Below are positions 12,339-23,600 of a stretch of 64,000 nt of DNA, piece by piece. The first letter of the stretch is position 1. Each line of letters opens with the position of its first letter. This DNA comes from Lamellibrachia satsuma. Taxonomy: Eukaryota; Annelida; Polychaeta; Sabellida; Siboglinidae. The stretch is from positions 370,001 to 434,000 of the forward strand of contig BSQZ01000098.1 in NCBI GenBank assembly GCA_033239005.1. Direction: 5' to 3'. The notes beneath the pieces are model-generated. The model ran no database searches. It was not told the DNA's origin and worked only from the letters and a program-made list of their open reading frames with translations. The position numbers and the translations under genes are program-made.

Positions 12339-12530
12339 ACTCCATTTGTTGTTCGAAGTTACAGTCAGACAATCAAGGATGGCGTCATTCATTTCACGAA
12401 ACTCCTCCAGTGTAGCATGTCGGTCCACCCGCCTTGTTCCACAGTAGTTTCACCTTTCCGACACCCATTTCTTCAAACCTTCACGCTTCCTCGGGATGTT
12501 GACCTCTTCGGTAGATTGTTCTAGACGTTG

Positions 12531-13275
12531 TTGCCTCTTTGGTGAGTATTTGAAGAATATAGCAGTGGTCTGGAGGGTAGACATGTTTTGTACACCAGAA
12601 CCATTGTACACCAGGACCATTGCCTACCTTAGGTAGTGCCACATTTAGGTTGTGGCTGTACACAACAATACTAATGTGCTCTCAGCTTAATTAAAGTTAA
12701 TTATCAAATAAGAGTAAATCCCAAAAACATGTTTCCATCAAAACGGGGGGTGCACCCCCACGCACTCCTCTGGATCTGCGTCTGCCTATCTAGACTGTTT
12801 TTCTGAGGTTCATTATTTGTTATTTTGAAATTTACTTGCATTCGTAATCTAAATCTGTAGTATCACGGTACCTGTACAAGTATTGTAATTAGTAATCTAG
12901 TTTGTAGGGGGAGTACACATAATTGTAAACTCTCTCCGTTTCTGAAACAATTAATTACGATTATGATAGTTTGGCACAGCATTGTACATGAATTCATGAC
13001 CTTTTGTTTAATGACATAATGTCATTACAAATATACTGACTGTATGTGTTGTTTTGATTGATTGATTTAATTATTGATTGAATGGCACATAAAAAACCAA
13101 TGGCACATAAAAAAATGAATAAACGTTAAATAAATGACGACAGTTGGGGGAGGTGTTTCCCGCGTCTCGTGAGCATTTCCCCACTTTTTGTGAACAGTTT
13201 CCCGCTTTTCCACGAGCAGATCTATGTTCACTCCTATGTTGATTCCTATGTTCTGTATAGTTACTTTTTTTTTAG
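12531..13275. other. Intergenic, no confirmed gene
   Basis: The upstream edge of the hAT remnant fades out here. A perfect 14-bp palindrome GGGGGTGCACCCCC lies at 12,746-12,759, possibly part of a transposon end. Positions 13,083-13,120 hold a short repeat of GGCACATAAAAAA. Nothing else was recognised. Confidence 0.5.
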
Positions 13276-13409
13276 AAAATGTGGAACTGTTTCAAAAAGA
13301 AGGAGATTATTTGGAAAAGAAGAAGAATCAGGAGATGTTACAACAATGGCAAACAGGAAATCTTCTTCCATTGGCAGGAGATTTGGCGCCTCTGCTAGAT
13401 ATGTTCTAA
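13276..13409 (+). CDS. Possible 3'-terminal exon of an unidentified gene
   Basis: A strong T-rich tract ending in TTTTTTTTTAG (to 13,275) precedes an open frame that reads NVELFQKEGDYLEKKKNQEM, continues with LLPLAGDLAPLLDMF and stops at TAA. The composition looks protein-like (charged helix, then hydrophobic tail), unlike the surrounding AT-rich DNA. If real it is the last coding exon of a plus-strand gene converging on NUP88. I do not recognise the protein. I found no canonical AATAAA just downstream and no matching upstream exon, so chance or a retrocopy remains possible. Confidence 0.3.
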
Positions 13410-14199
13410 GTTGACACACGGCCGGTCCGGGCCGACATGATGCTAGCTTCTGTTTTGCAGCGCGGGTTTAACGACATTGTGAAACTTGGCCCACAAGGGA
13501 GATGTTATAGACACTATTTTAGTCATAATTCTTTTTTAATTAATTATTTTATATTGTTTCAAAATTTGACTGTCTTCGCGGGTTCGAGTTATTTGTTCCG
13601 CCTCGTCTGAGTTGCAAGCATTATTGCAAATGGTATCTCGGTGTCGCCATCTGTAGGATAATTATGTCGCTGTTGCGCCAACCTGTGTCTCCGTCTATGG
13701 GATACATTAGACGATTGTAATCATCGCTGTAGTTTCACCTAACCTAGACAACCACATCCAACAGTGTCCACCAATTTGCAATGTTATCTAAAGAGAGAAG
13801 GAGGCGGCGATCGCTGCCTAATCGTGAGGCAGAGACTGCCACCTTTGACCGCGAGGTTACAAATGTTTTACACTAATTAGCACAATTCAGATAAAGAACA
13901 TACAGTAAACCATATGTAAACATTCTTATGAACGTCGTGAGTATAGATCAGTTTAAGGTTAAAATCCCAAAATATAATTTTCAAATAAGTAGTTGTACAA
14001 AGATAATCTGTGCGTGTGTAAGTTTGCAGGTTAACGCGGTATGGAGCAAAAATTATTGGGTAACACTGTTTTTAAATAACCAATTTTGTTAGTAACTAAA
14101 AATTTTACAACAAATCCAGAGATCAATCAATGTCAGCAGTTGGTCACCAACCAAAGTCAATCAGAAACACACAACAGAATCATAGGAAACAATGAAGTG
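13410..14199. other. Intergenic, nothing recognised
   Basis: Between the candidate plus-strand exon and the NUP88 poly(A) signal. No coding or repeat structure is evident. Confidence 0.5.
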
Positions 14200-14205
14200 T
14201 TTATT
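14200..14205 (-). promoter_or_regulatory. NUP88: Candidate NUP88 poly(A) signal AATAAA
   Basis: AATAAA on the minus strand about 400 bp after the NUP88 stop codon, followed by a GT-rich stretch (GTTGTGTGTTT). It would give a 3' untranslated region of about 400 nt. This is inferred from motif and position only. Confidence 0.5.
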
Positions 14206-14605
14206 CAATGTCAACGTGTACACATGTCATTCTTCTTGTCTGCAGTCGCTGCACTTAGCCGTCCACAGAACAAAGCCAGAGAACATTTCTGTCACATCTG
14301 TTGGAGTCATCTGGAGAGTCAGAAGTCTCAATAACTTGCTCAGCTTCAGTTGATCCGGTTTGCTTTCAGCCACAGCCCGAAAGAAACATCACTTGCCATG
14401 AAAATAACCGACAGACACCTTACACAAGATTGAACAACACAAACAAGATGCAAATGTCACTTCGTGTCATCGACACATAAATCATATATTAGCTACAGTC
14501 CTTCCATGATCTGATGGTCCTTGACACAGTCAGCATGGGGTCATCCATCGTAACTACTCCATCCCAGCAGAATTGCCAAGTACTACCACCAGGTGTCACC
14601 TTGGC

Positions 14606-14669
14606 TCACCTGCCGAGCGTTTGACGAAGGTTGTTGACCATTTTGACCAAATCAGATATGTCATCACCT
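14606..14669 (-). CDS. NUP88: NUP88 exon 15 (stop)
   Basis: Acceptor TTATTTCAG|A; encodes [18 protein letters not shown] and ends LGR-TGA. It aligns with the human C-terminus EGEHIREMVKQINDIRN. The stop overlaps a potential donor (CAG|GTGAGC), so an extra downstream exon is not excluded. Confidence 0.85.
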
Positions 14670-17600
14670 CTGAAATAAATGTCAGTGTTGTCGTGATTAT
14701 ATTATTCAAATCAAAACAGAAATTAGTGGATTATTTTTGGGCATTTGGTAGATGGTGAGAAGATAGGTGACTGAAGGGTAGCTGAGGGTGGCTGAGGGTG
14801 ACTGAAGGGTGGCTGAAGGGTGATTGAAGTGTGGCTGAAGGGTGGCTGAAGGTTGGCTGAAGGGTGGTGAACGTGAAAGGTTCTACTGGCACTGGCAGAC
14901 CCCAAGCAACACAGCCAATGTTGCTAAATAACGATGTAACATCACTGTGTCAGAGAGCAGAGTATTTATGATCTCAAACAAAGCGAGTAGAGCAACTGAT
15001 GTGGCCTGTTAGGGCAGGACACATTCCAAGACTACATCTGTAAAAACGTCACAAAAGTGCTTTAATCAATCAATTTCAATGTTACGTGGTTTCACAACTC
15101 TTGCTGACAATGGCTGCACCAGTGAATTACTGCAGTAGTTTATGTCCAAGTAGATCAATGTTTCTGACCTCTTGAACTGTTGCAAGTATTAGAAAGTGGG
15201 TATACCTAAAGTGAAATTAACATAATGTAACTTTTCCACATCAATTTCTGAACTGACGGTTTGAGTGTACCATGCTGGTGTTTCAAAACTCTAGCAGTTT
15301 TGTTTTTATAACTATAACAATAACTATATAATATAATTATAAATACAACTATAACTACATAATGTAATTATAACTATAACAATAATTACATGATACAATT
15401 ATAACTATAACAATAACTACAGAATATAATTATAACTATTAGACAATCACATACTCCTTCTTCAGCATTGTCTTCAGTTGTTTGCTCTGGGCCTGGTCGA
15501 AGCCGGAGCCGACAACCACCTGCGCTCTCTGGTGTTCAGCGATCTGCTTCTCCTGATAATCCTTCTTCTGGCGCAGCTAAAACAGGTATGGATATAAAAT
15601 TGTAATATCACATAGCTAGGATGTTTAAATGTTGATGACACAAAATTATTAACAGATGCAATATCCCATAAAACAGCTGGAGAAGACGGCGATTAATGCT
15701 ATTAGAATTTCTGTTTTAAATAATTTGTGATGGTAAATATTTTACTGGAATAAAGATAAAACCAAAAAGTATAACATTCACCTTGATATACACATTACCA
15801 TTAATAAAAAATCCAAATGTTAGATTTTTATTTGACTGTTCTTCTAATTCCTTTAAATTCATCGAAACATTAAAATAAAACAAAGTAGGGTAACAAACTA
15901 TTGCATTCGGATGTTTCAACAAGTGACCACACAGAAATTGTACTTTGGATTAGGGATAGTTGACAAATTGTCAATGGTGATTTATTGTCTGCCACTAATG
16001 TAACAAAACTTACTTATTTCATTTCATCATCAAATCATGTATTTTCACAAATAATAGAAAATAAAAGATGACAATAGTAACATGTATTGAATGGATATTT
16101 TTAACCAAACAAGATGTTATAAATACTGATAAATTTAAAACAGTCAGGAAGACCTGTGATTTATACTAGTTTTTTTAATGTTTGTTTTGTACAACTTCTG
16201 ACAGTATATATACTGCAGCACCAAAGGTCGTATAATATTATTGATTTAGATTCACTTTGAAAATCGGAAAGTTCATAGAATGCAGATATACGAAAACCCC
16301 CAACTAGCTCTGTTTCAATTAACCAATAAAAACTGTTGAGTGACACCTTAAAAAAACACCTGACCCAGTCAGACCCACGGTAGGTAAAGTTCACCTGTTC
16401 GATCATCTGCTTCATGCGTCGAATGTTGTCCTCAATGGTGGTCAACTCCAGCTTCATGTTTGTCTCAGCATCAGACAGGTGAGGCAGTTTCGACTGAAGC
16501 TTGCGAAGAATACTCTCCAGTCTGTCACAACATTTACGAAGACAAGGATACTCTCCAGTCTATCACAACACGTAGGAAGACAAGAATACTCTCCAGTCTG
16601 TCACAACATTTAAGAAGACAAGGATACTCTCCAGTCTATCACAACACGTAGGAAGACAAGAAAACTCTCCAGTCTGTCACAACACGTAGGAAGACAAGAA
16701 TACTCTCCAGTCTGTCACAACACGTAGGAAGACAAGAATACTCTCCAGTCTGTCACAACACGTACGAAGACAAGAATACTCTCCAGTCTGTCACAACACG
16801 TACGAAGACAAGAATACTCTCCAGTCTGTCACAACACGTAGGAAGACAAGAATACTCTCCAGTCTGTTACAACATTTAAGAAGACAAGGATACTCTCCAG
16901 TCTATCACAACACGTAGGAAGACAAGAAAACTCTCCAGTCTGTCACAACACGTAGGAAGACAAGAATACTCTCCAGTCTGTCACAACACGTACGAAGACA
17001 AGAATACTCTCCAGTCTGTCACAACACGTACGAAGACAAGAATACTCTCCAGTCTGTCACAACACGTAGGAAGACAAGAATACTCTCCAGTCTGTCACAA
17101 CCCGTAGGAAGACAAGAATACTCTCCAGTCTGTCACAACACGTAGGAAGACAATAATACTCTCCCGTCTGTCACAACACGTAGGAAGACAAGAATACTCT
17201 CCAGTCTGTCACAACACGTAGGAAGACAAGAATACTCTCCAGTCTGTCACAACACGTAGGAAGACAATAATACTCTCCAGTCTGTCACAACACGTAGGAA
17301 GACAAGAATACTCTCCAGTCTGTCACAACACGTAGGAAGACAAGAATACTCTCCAGTCTGTCACAACACTTAGGAAGACAAGAATACTCTCCAGTCTGTC
17401 ACAACACTTAGGAAGACAAGAATACTCTCCAGTCTGTCACAACACGTAGGAAGACAATAATACTCTCCAGTCTGTCACAACACTTAGGAAGACAAGAATA
17501 CTCTCCAGTCTGTCACAACAGTTAGGAAGACAAGAATACTCTCCAGTCTGTCACAACACTTAGGAAGACAATAATACTCTCCAGTCTGTCACAACACTTA

Positions 17601-20600
17601 GGAAGACAAGAATACTCTCCAGTCTGTCACAACACTTAGGAAGACAAGAATACTCTCCAGTCTGTCACAACACTTAGGAAGACAAGAATACTCTCCAGTC
17701 TGTCACAACACTTAGGAAGACAAGAATACTCTCCAGTCTGTCACAACACTTAGGAAGACAAGAATACTCTCCAGTCTGTCACAAGACAAGGGTCAACATG
17801 TATATCCCTGATACTCATACATATTATTAGACAAATAAATGCTGGTTTACATAAGTGATTTGTTCTTCAACTGGCCGGGTGACACTATGTTGTTTGACAA
17901 TGTGGAGCTAAATTATGTGTGCATTTAAATGAGCGACTGATCTAGACACAGTGACCTAGATATTGACTTGCGCCACTGATTTGAGCATCGATAGCCATGA
18001 CGGGTGCAGCTTCTGTTGATTGCTGATTGGCTGCTGCTTGAGGTGAAATTGTGGAAAGGAGTCTTTAATTGCCTATGCTCCACTAGGGGGTTAAAAGGCT
18101 CTTGTCACAGAAATAGTCATCCTGGGAAATGTTCTCACACGTGATAATTTATCTCAAAGATTGACAGAGTGAGTGTAAAGTCTCAAACAAATCTCAAAAC
18201 AGATAACCCCTTCACCTATCATTGAGGGCGTCCTGCCGCTCATTTGCCTCCTCGTACTTTTCTGCGAGGGCATGTGCCCAGTTCACCAGTTGACCCTTGG
18301 TCTGCTGAATCTGCTGCAGGTCACTCATCTGTTGGGTCTTGATGTCTCGCAGCAGTCGAATCCTACAGAACACCAGCACTGAGGGACCAACTCAAAACAC
18401 CAGCACTGAGGGACTAACTCAAAACACCAGCACTGAGGGACCAACTCAAAACAGGGCTGCAGCAACATTTGTATTTATGCAGAATAACAAAGCAAGTCCA
18501 GCATAGAGTGAAATCGACCAAATTAATGATAGTCAATCTACCAATTAACGTACCAGCAACTACGCCAGCGTTCATCATCAATATGACAAACATTAACACA
18601 GCAAGCAGCTGGCCCCCAGTGGTATTTAGTACTATTTACTCATAACACCTACAATACCCAGATACATTACCACCGTCTAACAAACACTGATGATATTATT
18701 TCATTGTTTCCGGCAGCCATCTGCTACAAGTACTACCTATATCAATGGCTAGCATTTACAATTCACACTCAGGGGGTCACTCTGCCTTCAAACCGTATTG
18801 GTGGGGATCACTCTGCCTTCAAACCGTATTGGTGGGGGTGACTCAGCATTCAAACCGTATTGGTGGGGGTCACTCTGCCTTCAAACCGTATTGGTGGGGG
18901 TCACTCTGCCTTCAAACCGTATTGGTGGGGGTCACTCTGCCTTCAAACCGTATTGGTGGGGGTGACTCAGCATTCAAACCGTATTGGTGGGGGTCGCTCT
19001 GCCTTCAAACCGTATTGGTGGGGGTGACTCTGCCTTCAAACCGTATTGGTGGGGGTGATTCTGCCTTCAAACCGTATTGGTGGGGGTCACTCAGCATTCA
19101 AACCGTATTGGTGGGGTGACTCAGCATTCAAACCATATTGGTGGGGGTGACTCAGCATTCAAACCGTATTGGTGGGGGTGACTCTGCATTCAAACCATAT
19201 TGGTGGGGGTGACTCTGCATTCAAACCATATTGGTGGGGGTGACTCTGCCTTCAAACAGTATTGGTGGGGGTGACTCTGCATTCAAACCATATTGGTGGG
19301 GGTGACTCTGCCTTTAAACCATATTGGTTGGGGTTACACTGCATTCAAACCGTATTGGTGGGGGTGACTCTGCATTCAAACCGTATTGGTGGGGGTGACT
19401 CTGCCTTTAAACCATATTGGTGGGGGTGACTCTGCATTCAAACCATATCAGTGGGGGTGACTCTGCCTTCAAACTGTATCGGTGGGGGTCACTCCGCCTT
19501 CAAACTGTATCGGTGGGGGTCACTCCGCCTTCAAACTGTATCAGTGGGGGTCACTCTGTCCACTACCATAGAACTGACTGCTTCAGCGGTATGTCAAAGG
19601 AAGGAGGGCGAGGGCAAAGAATTCACATGAACGGATTGATTAAAAAGTGAGATCAAATTGAACACTGCTCTTGCTTATATAGCGGCCAAACTTTGCGCTG
19701 ATTGGTTGGAATAATTAAGTGCAACGATGTATCTCGCTGTGCAGGAGAAGTTCGGATGTGCTCTCACAACTGTCACAATGTTTACATCTGTATTTTTGCA
19801 CTTGGATAATATGTTAACATTTCAATGAGCGTATAACCTAATCAGTATTTTAACAAGGCATTATATTGCTGGTGCAGGTGGCATTTGAACACCACTGAGT
19901 GTTTGGTGATGTATACTTTCATGTCACTGTTGAGGGGAGACATGGTGCATCTTAGGTGAGGAAGAAATATCTACATCAGCCTCACCTTTTCAGTATCTCT
20001 GCCCGAGCCAAGTCCAACTTTTGCATATGCTCCTCACGGAATACTTGCGTCACTCGACTGAGCAGTTGGAAACACTCCTTCATACTAACTTCTGTGTCCT
20101 TGGATGACCTTGAAAATACAGCAATGGACACCAGTAAAAAAACAGTTCAACCAACAGCTTAAAGCTACAAGATTCCTACTATATGTAAATTGAGCTAATT
20201 CAAGCTGGGGCGTGTGCATGGAGGAGAGTGGAAGGGGTGACGGGAGATAGACATATATCTCGGAAGTTAAAAGGAAAGGTGCTTACCTCGCGCATAACAT
20301 ACGTCTAGAGACTATGGCAATGATGGAAAAACAACAAGAGAAACTGCAAGTTTGCGAGAATTACTGGGTGAGAAGAATTGCGGTACTGAAAAGAATAGAC
20401 AAGCGAAGAATGGAGGAGCTGAGGGAGGAAGTTGGTGCGAGAGAGAGTCTCACGAGGAAGGTGAGGAGATGGTGAGGAGATGGGCTGGACATGTGGAAAG
20501 AATGAAAGGGGAACGGTTGACGAAGAGAGTGGATGTGCTTAGAGTGGAGGGAAGAAGGAGATGGGCTGGACATGTGGAAAGAATGAAAGGGGAACGGTTG

Positions 20601-23600
20601 ACGAAGAGAGTGGATGTGCTTAGAGTGGAGGGAAGAAGGAGATGGTGAGGAGATGGGCTGGACATTTGGAAAGAATGAAAGGGGAACGGTTGACGTACGC
20701 AAACGCGGTAGTCACAAATAAATGAATTGCAACATTAGTGTCAAAAAAAGTAAACGATTTCTGCCTGTGTATCAGTAAGAAGCGAAATAACAATATAATA
20801 ACAAATATGTTTCCCTGAATCATTATAAAATTAATTCAGTTGAATCGCCAGTGCAAAGTTTGGACTAAGTGCGATGTTTGCTTTAGCGTTCATTTGGACA
20901 CTGACCTGCACCCATTCACCAATTAATGTTCATGTAAGCTGCACATTTGCTTCCGTGAGTGGAGCCAAGTGGTTTATTTATTTAAATGATCATTGTTTAT
21001 TTCAAACACTGATTAAAAACTAAAATTAACCTGTTTTAGTTTTCTTTCAGCTGTTTAACTGACCCAGATTTCTTCCTGATAGCGAGCAGCAGTGAGGTGT
21101 AGCGAGATGCTGCGAACTAGTCGTAATTTTCTGGAGGCATTTTGTGAGTCAGCAAATTATGTTAATGAAAACTTTTTTTGTTTTTTTGTGTGTGGTTTAA
21201 ACAAATTAAACAACAGTTAAAATATGCATGAGAACAGCTATGGAAATCATGTGGCATCGCCGATAGTGCCGCAGCCAGCACGGTTGTGATATAAGTGAAA
21301 CTCTACCGAGTGAAATTGACATTTGTACTGTCACTTGTCATGTCATGTCATGTCATGTCATGTCATGTCATGTCATCGTCAAAGAAGAACATAGTAGCAG
21401 AAATTATTCGAAATGGTGGTGGCCCACCAGGCCAGCAAAATATGAAAACTTGTGGCCTGAACTGGCCCGATGGCCTTAAAAAGGTCTCCAGGCTACCCAT
21501 CAGTGCAACATCATATTGATGATATAGATACAGGAGCATACTTGATGAGGAGGTTGGAGGGTGTAAGAGAGGGCGACAGAGACAGGGGCGTAGTTGATGA
21601 GGGGGTTGGAGGGTGTAAGAGAGGGCGACAGACACAGGTGCATAGTTGATGAGGGGGTTGGAGGGTGTAAGAGAGGGTGACAGAGACAGGGGCATAGTTG
21701 ATGAGGGGGTTGGAGGGTGTAAGGGTGAGCGACAGAGACAGGGGCATAGTTGATGAGGCGGTTGAAGGGTGTAAGAGAGAGCGACAGAGACAGGTGCATA
21801 GTAGATGAGGGGGTTGGAGGGTGTAAGAGAGGGCAACAGAGACAGGGGCATAGTTGATGAGGGGGTTGGAGGGTGTAAGAGAGGGCGACAGAGACAGGTG
21901 CATAGTTGATGAGGGGGTTGGAGGGTGTAAGGGTGAGCGACAGAGAGAGAGGCATAGTTGATGAGGGGGTTGGAGGGTGTAAGAGAGGGCGACCGAGACA
22001 GGTGCATAGTTGATGAGGGGGTTGGAGGGTGTAAGAGAGGGCGACAGAGACAGGGGCATAGTTGATGAGGGGGTTGGAGGGTGTAAGAGTGGGCGACAGA
22101 GACAGGATCATAGTTGATGAGGGGGTTGGAGGGTGTAAGGGTGAGCGACAGAGACAGGGGCATACTTGATGAGGGGGTTGGAGGGTGTAAGGGTGAACGA
22201 CAGAGACAGGGGCATAGTTGATGAGGGGGTTGGAGGGTGTAAGAGAGGGCGACAGAGACAGGTGCATAGTTGATGAGGGGGATGGAGGGTGTAAGGGAGG
22301 TTGACAGAGACAGAGGCATACTTGATGAGGGGTTGGAGGGTGTAAGAGAGCGAGGTAGTGACAGAGGCACACTTGATGATGGGTTGGAGGGTGTGAGAGG
22401 GCAACAGAAACGGGGCGTACTTGATGAGGGGGTTGGAGGAGCTTCGTTGCAGCAGGGAGCGGATGTGTTGATCAAATGGCTCTCGGTAGAGTTTCTTGAG
22501 TGGAGACGGGACCCTCGGGGCCGGCTTCTCTGACAGCAGTGGCAAGGGAGGTGTCCGATGGTGCTGGCTAAAAGAAGAATGATTCAGGTCGTACATACAA
22601 GAAAGCTGTCTGGTGGATGTACCATATGTATGTATTCAATTTTGTATAAAACTGTTAATTTTAGAACACAAAATTTTTTATTTTTAACCTATTAGATGAC
22701 AAGGTTATGCATACAAATCCTGTTCTAATCCTAGCTTTATTGGAAAATTCTCAGTGACACTGTGCTCAAAATTATGTAGCTAAAAGAATACAATATTTAT
22801 AATTACCAGTTGTTTTTTTTCCAGCAGAGGCCATTCTAGGATTGACTCCGGTGCATTAATTTGACTATTTTATAAGCTTAAACAAAAGTCCAATGGAGAG
22901 AGTGCCACTCAGACATTAGGAAGACATGTCCAATGGAGAGAGTTCCACTCAGACATTAGGGAGACATGTCCAATGGAGAGAGTTCCACTCAGACATTAGG
23001 GAGACATGTCCAATGGAGAGAGTTCCACTCAGACATTAGGAAGACATGTCCAATGGAGAGAGTGCCACTCAGACATTAGGAAGACATGTCCAATGGAGAG
23101 AGTTCCACTCCGACATTAGGAAGACATGTCCAATGAAGAGAGTGCCACTCAGACATTGGGGAGACATGTCCAATGGAGAGAGTTCCACTCAGACATTAGG
23201 AAGACATGTCCAATGGAGAGAGTTCCACTCAGACATTGGGAAGACATGTCCAATGGAGAGAGTTCCACTCAGACATTAGGAAGACATGTCCAATGGAGAG
23301 AGTGCCACTCAGACATTAGGGAGACATGTCCAATGGAGAGAGTTCCACTCAGACATTAGGAATACATGTCCAATGGAGAGAGTGCCACTCAGACATTAGG
23401 AAGACATGTCCAATGGAGAGAGTTCCACTCAGACATTAGGAATACATGTCCAATGGAGAGAGTTCCACTCAGACATTAGGGAGACATGTCCAATGGAGAG
23501 AGTTCCACTCAGACATTAGGAAGACATGTCCAATGAAGAGAGTTCCACTCAGACATTAGGAAGACATGTCCAATGGAGAGAGTTCCACTCAGACATTAGG

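Larger units (their letters stand above)
7424..12530 (-). pseudogene. Decayed hAT-superfamily transposase riddled with minisatellites
   Basis: Pieces of one hAT-type (DUF4371/hAT C-terminal class) transposase occur collinearly on the minus strand. In order: KYSPKRQQRLEQSTEEVN (about 12,530-12,470); MDRHATLEEFREMNDAILDC (12,428 down); SSFIVAFQVNLCMF (about 11,560-11,510); DLSKLLQGSTQDVLQAYEEV and IYETTAEMVNMAGTETAIS (11,220-11,020); VFLPFLDHLLQEFDTRL (about 10,040-9,970); YSRDLPSPASMS (near 9,870); SVTSA..AHSALKLMKT (about 7,850-7,810); and the C-terminus LHIHKDNKLDTQTIVDR ending at about 7,424. Between these lie four minisatellites and one inserted element. Stops, frameshifts and arrays make it inactive. 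I recognised the family from motif order, not from a search. Its terminal inverted repeats were not found. Confidence 0.8.

Noticed and set aside
21363..22475. A 370-codon proline/serine-rich minus-strand frame
   Set aside because: 52-bp repeat by-product. Only the short part at 22,421-22,567 belongs to NUP88 exon 10, in a defined phase.
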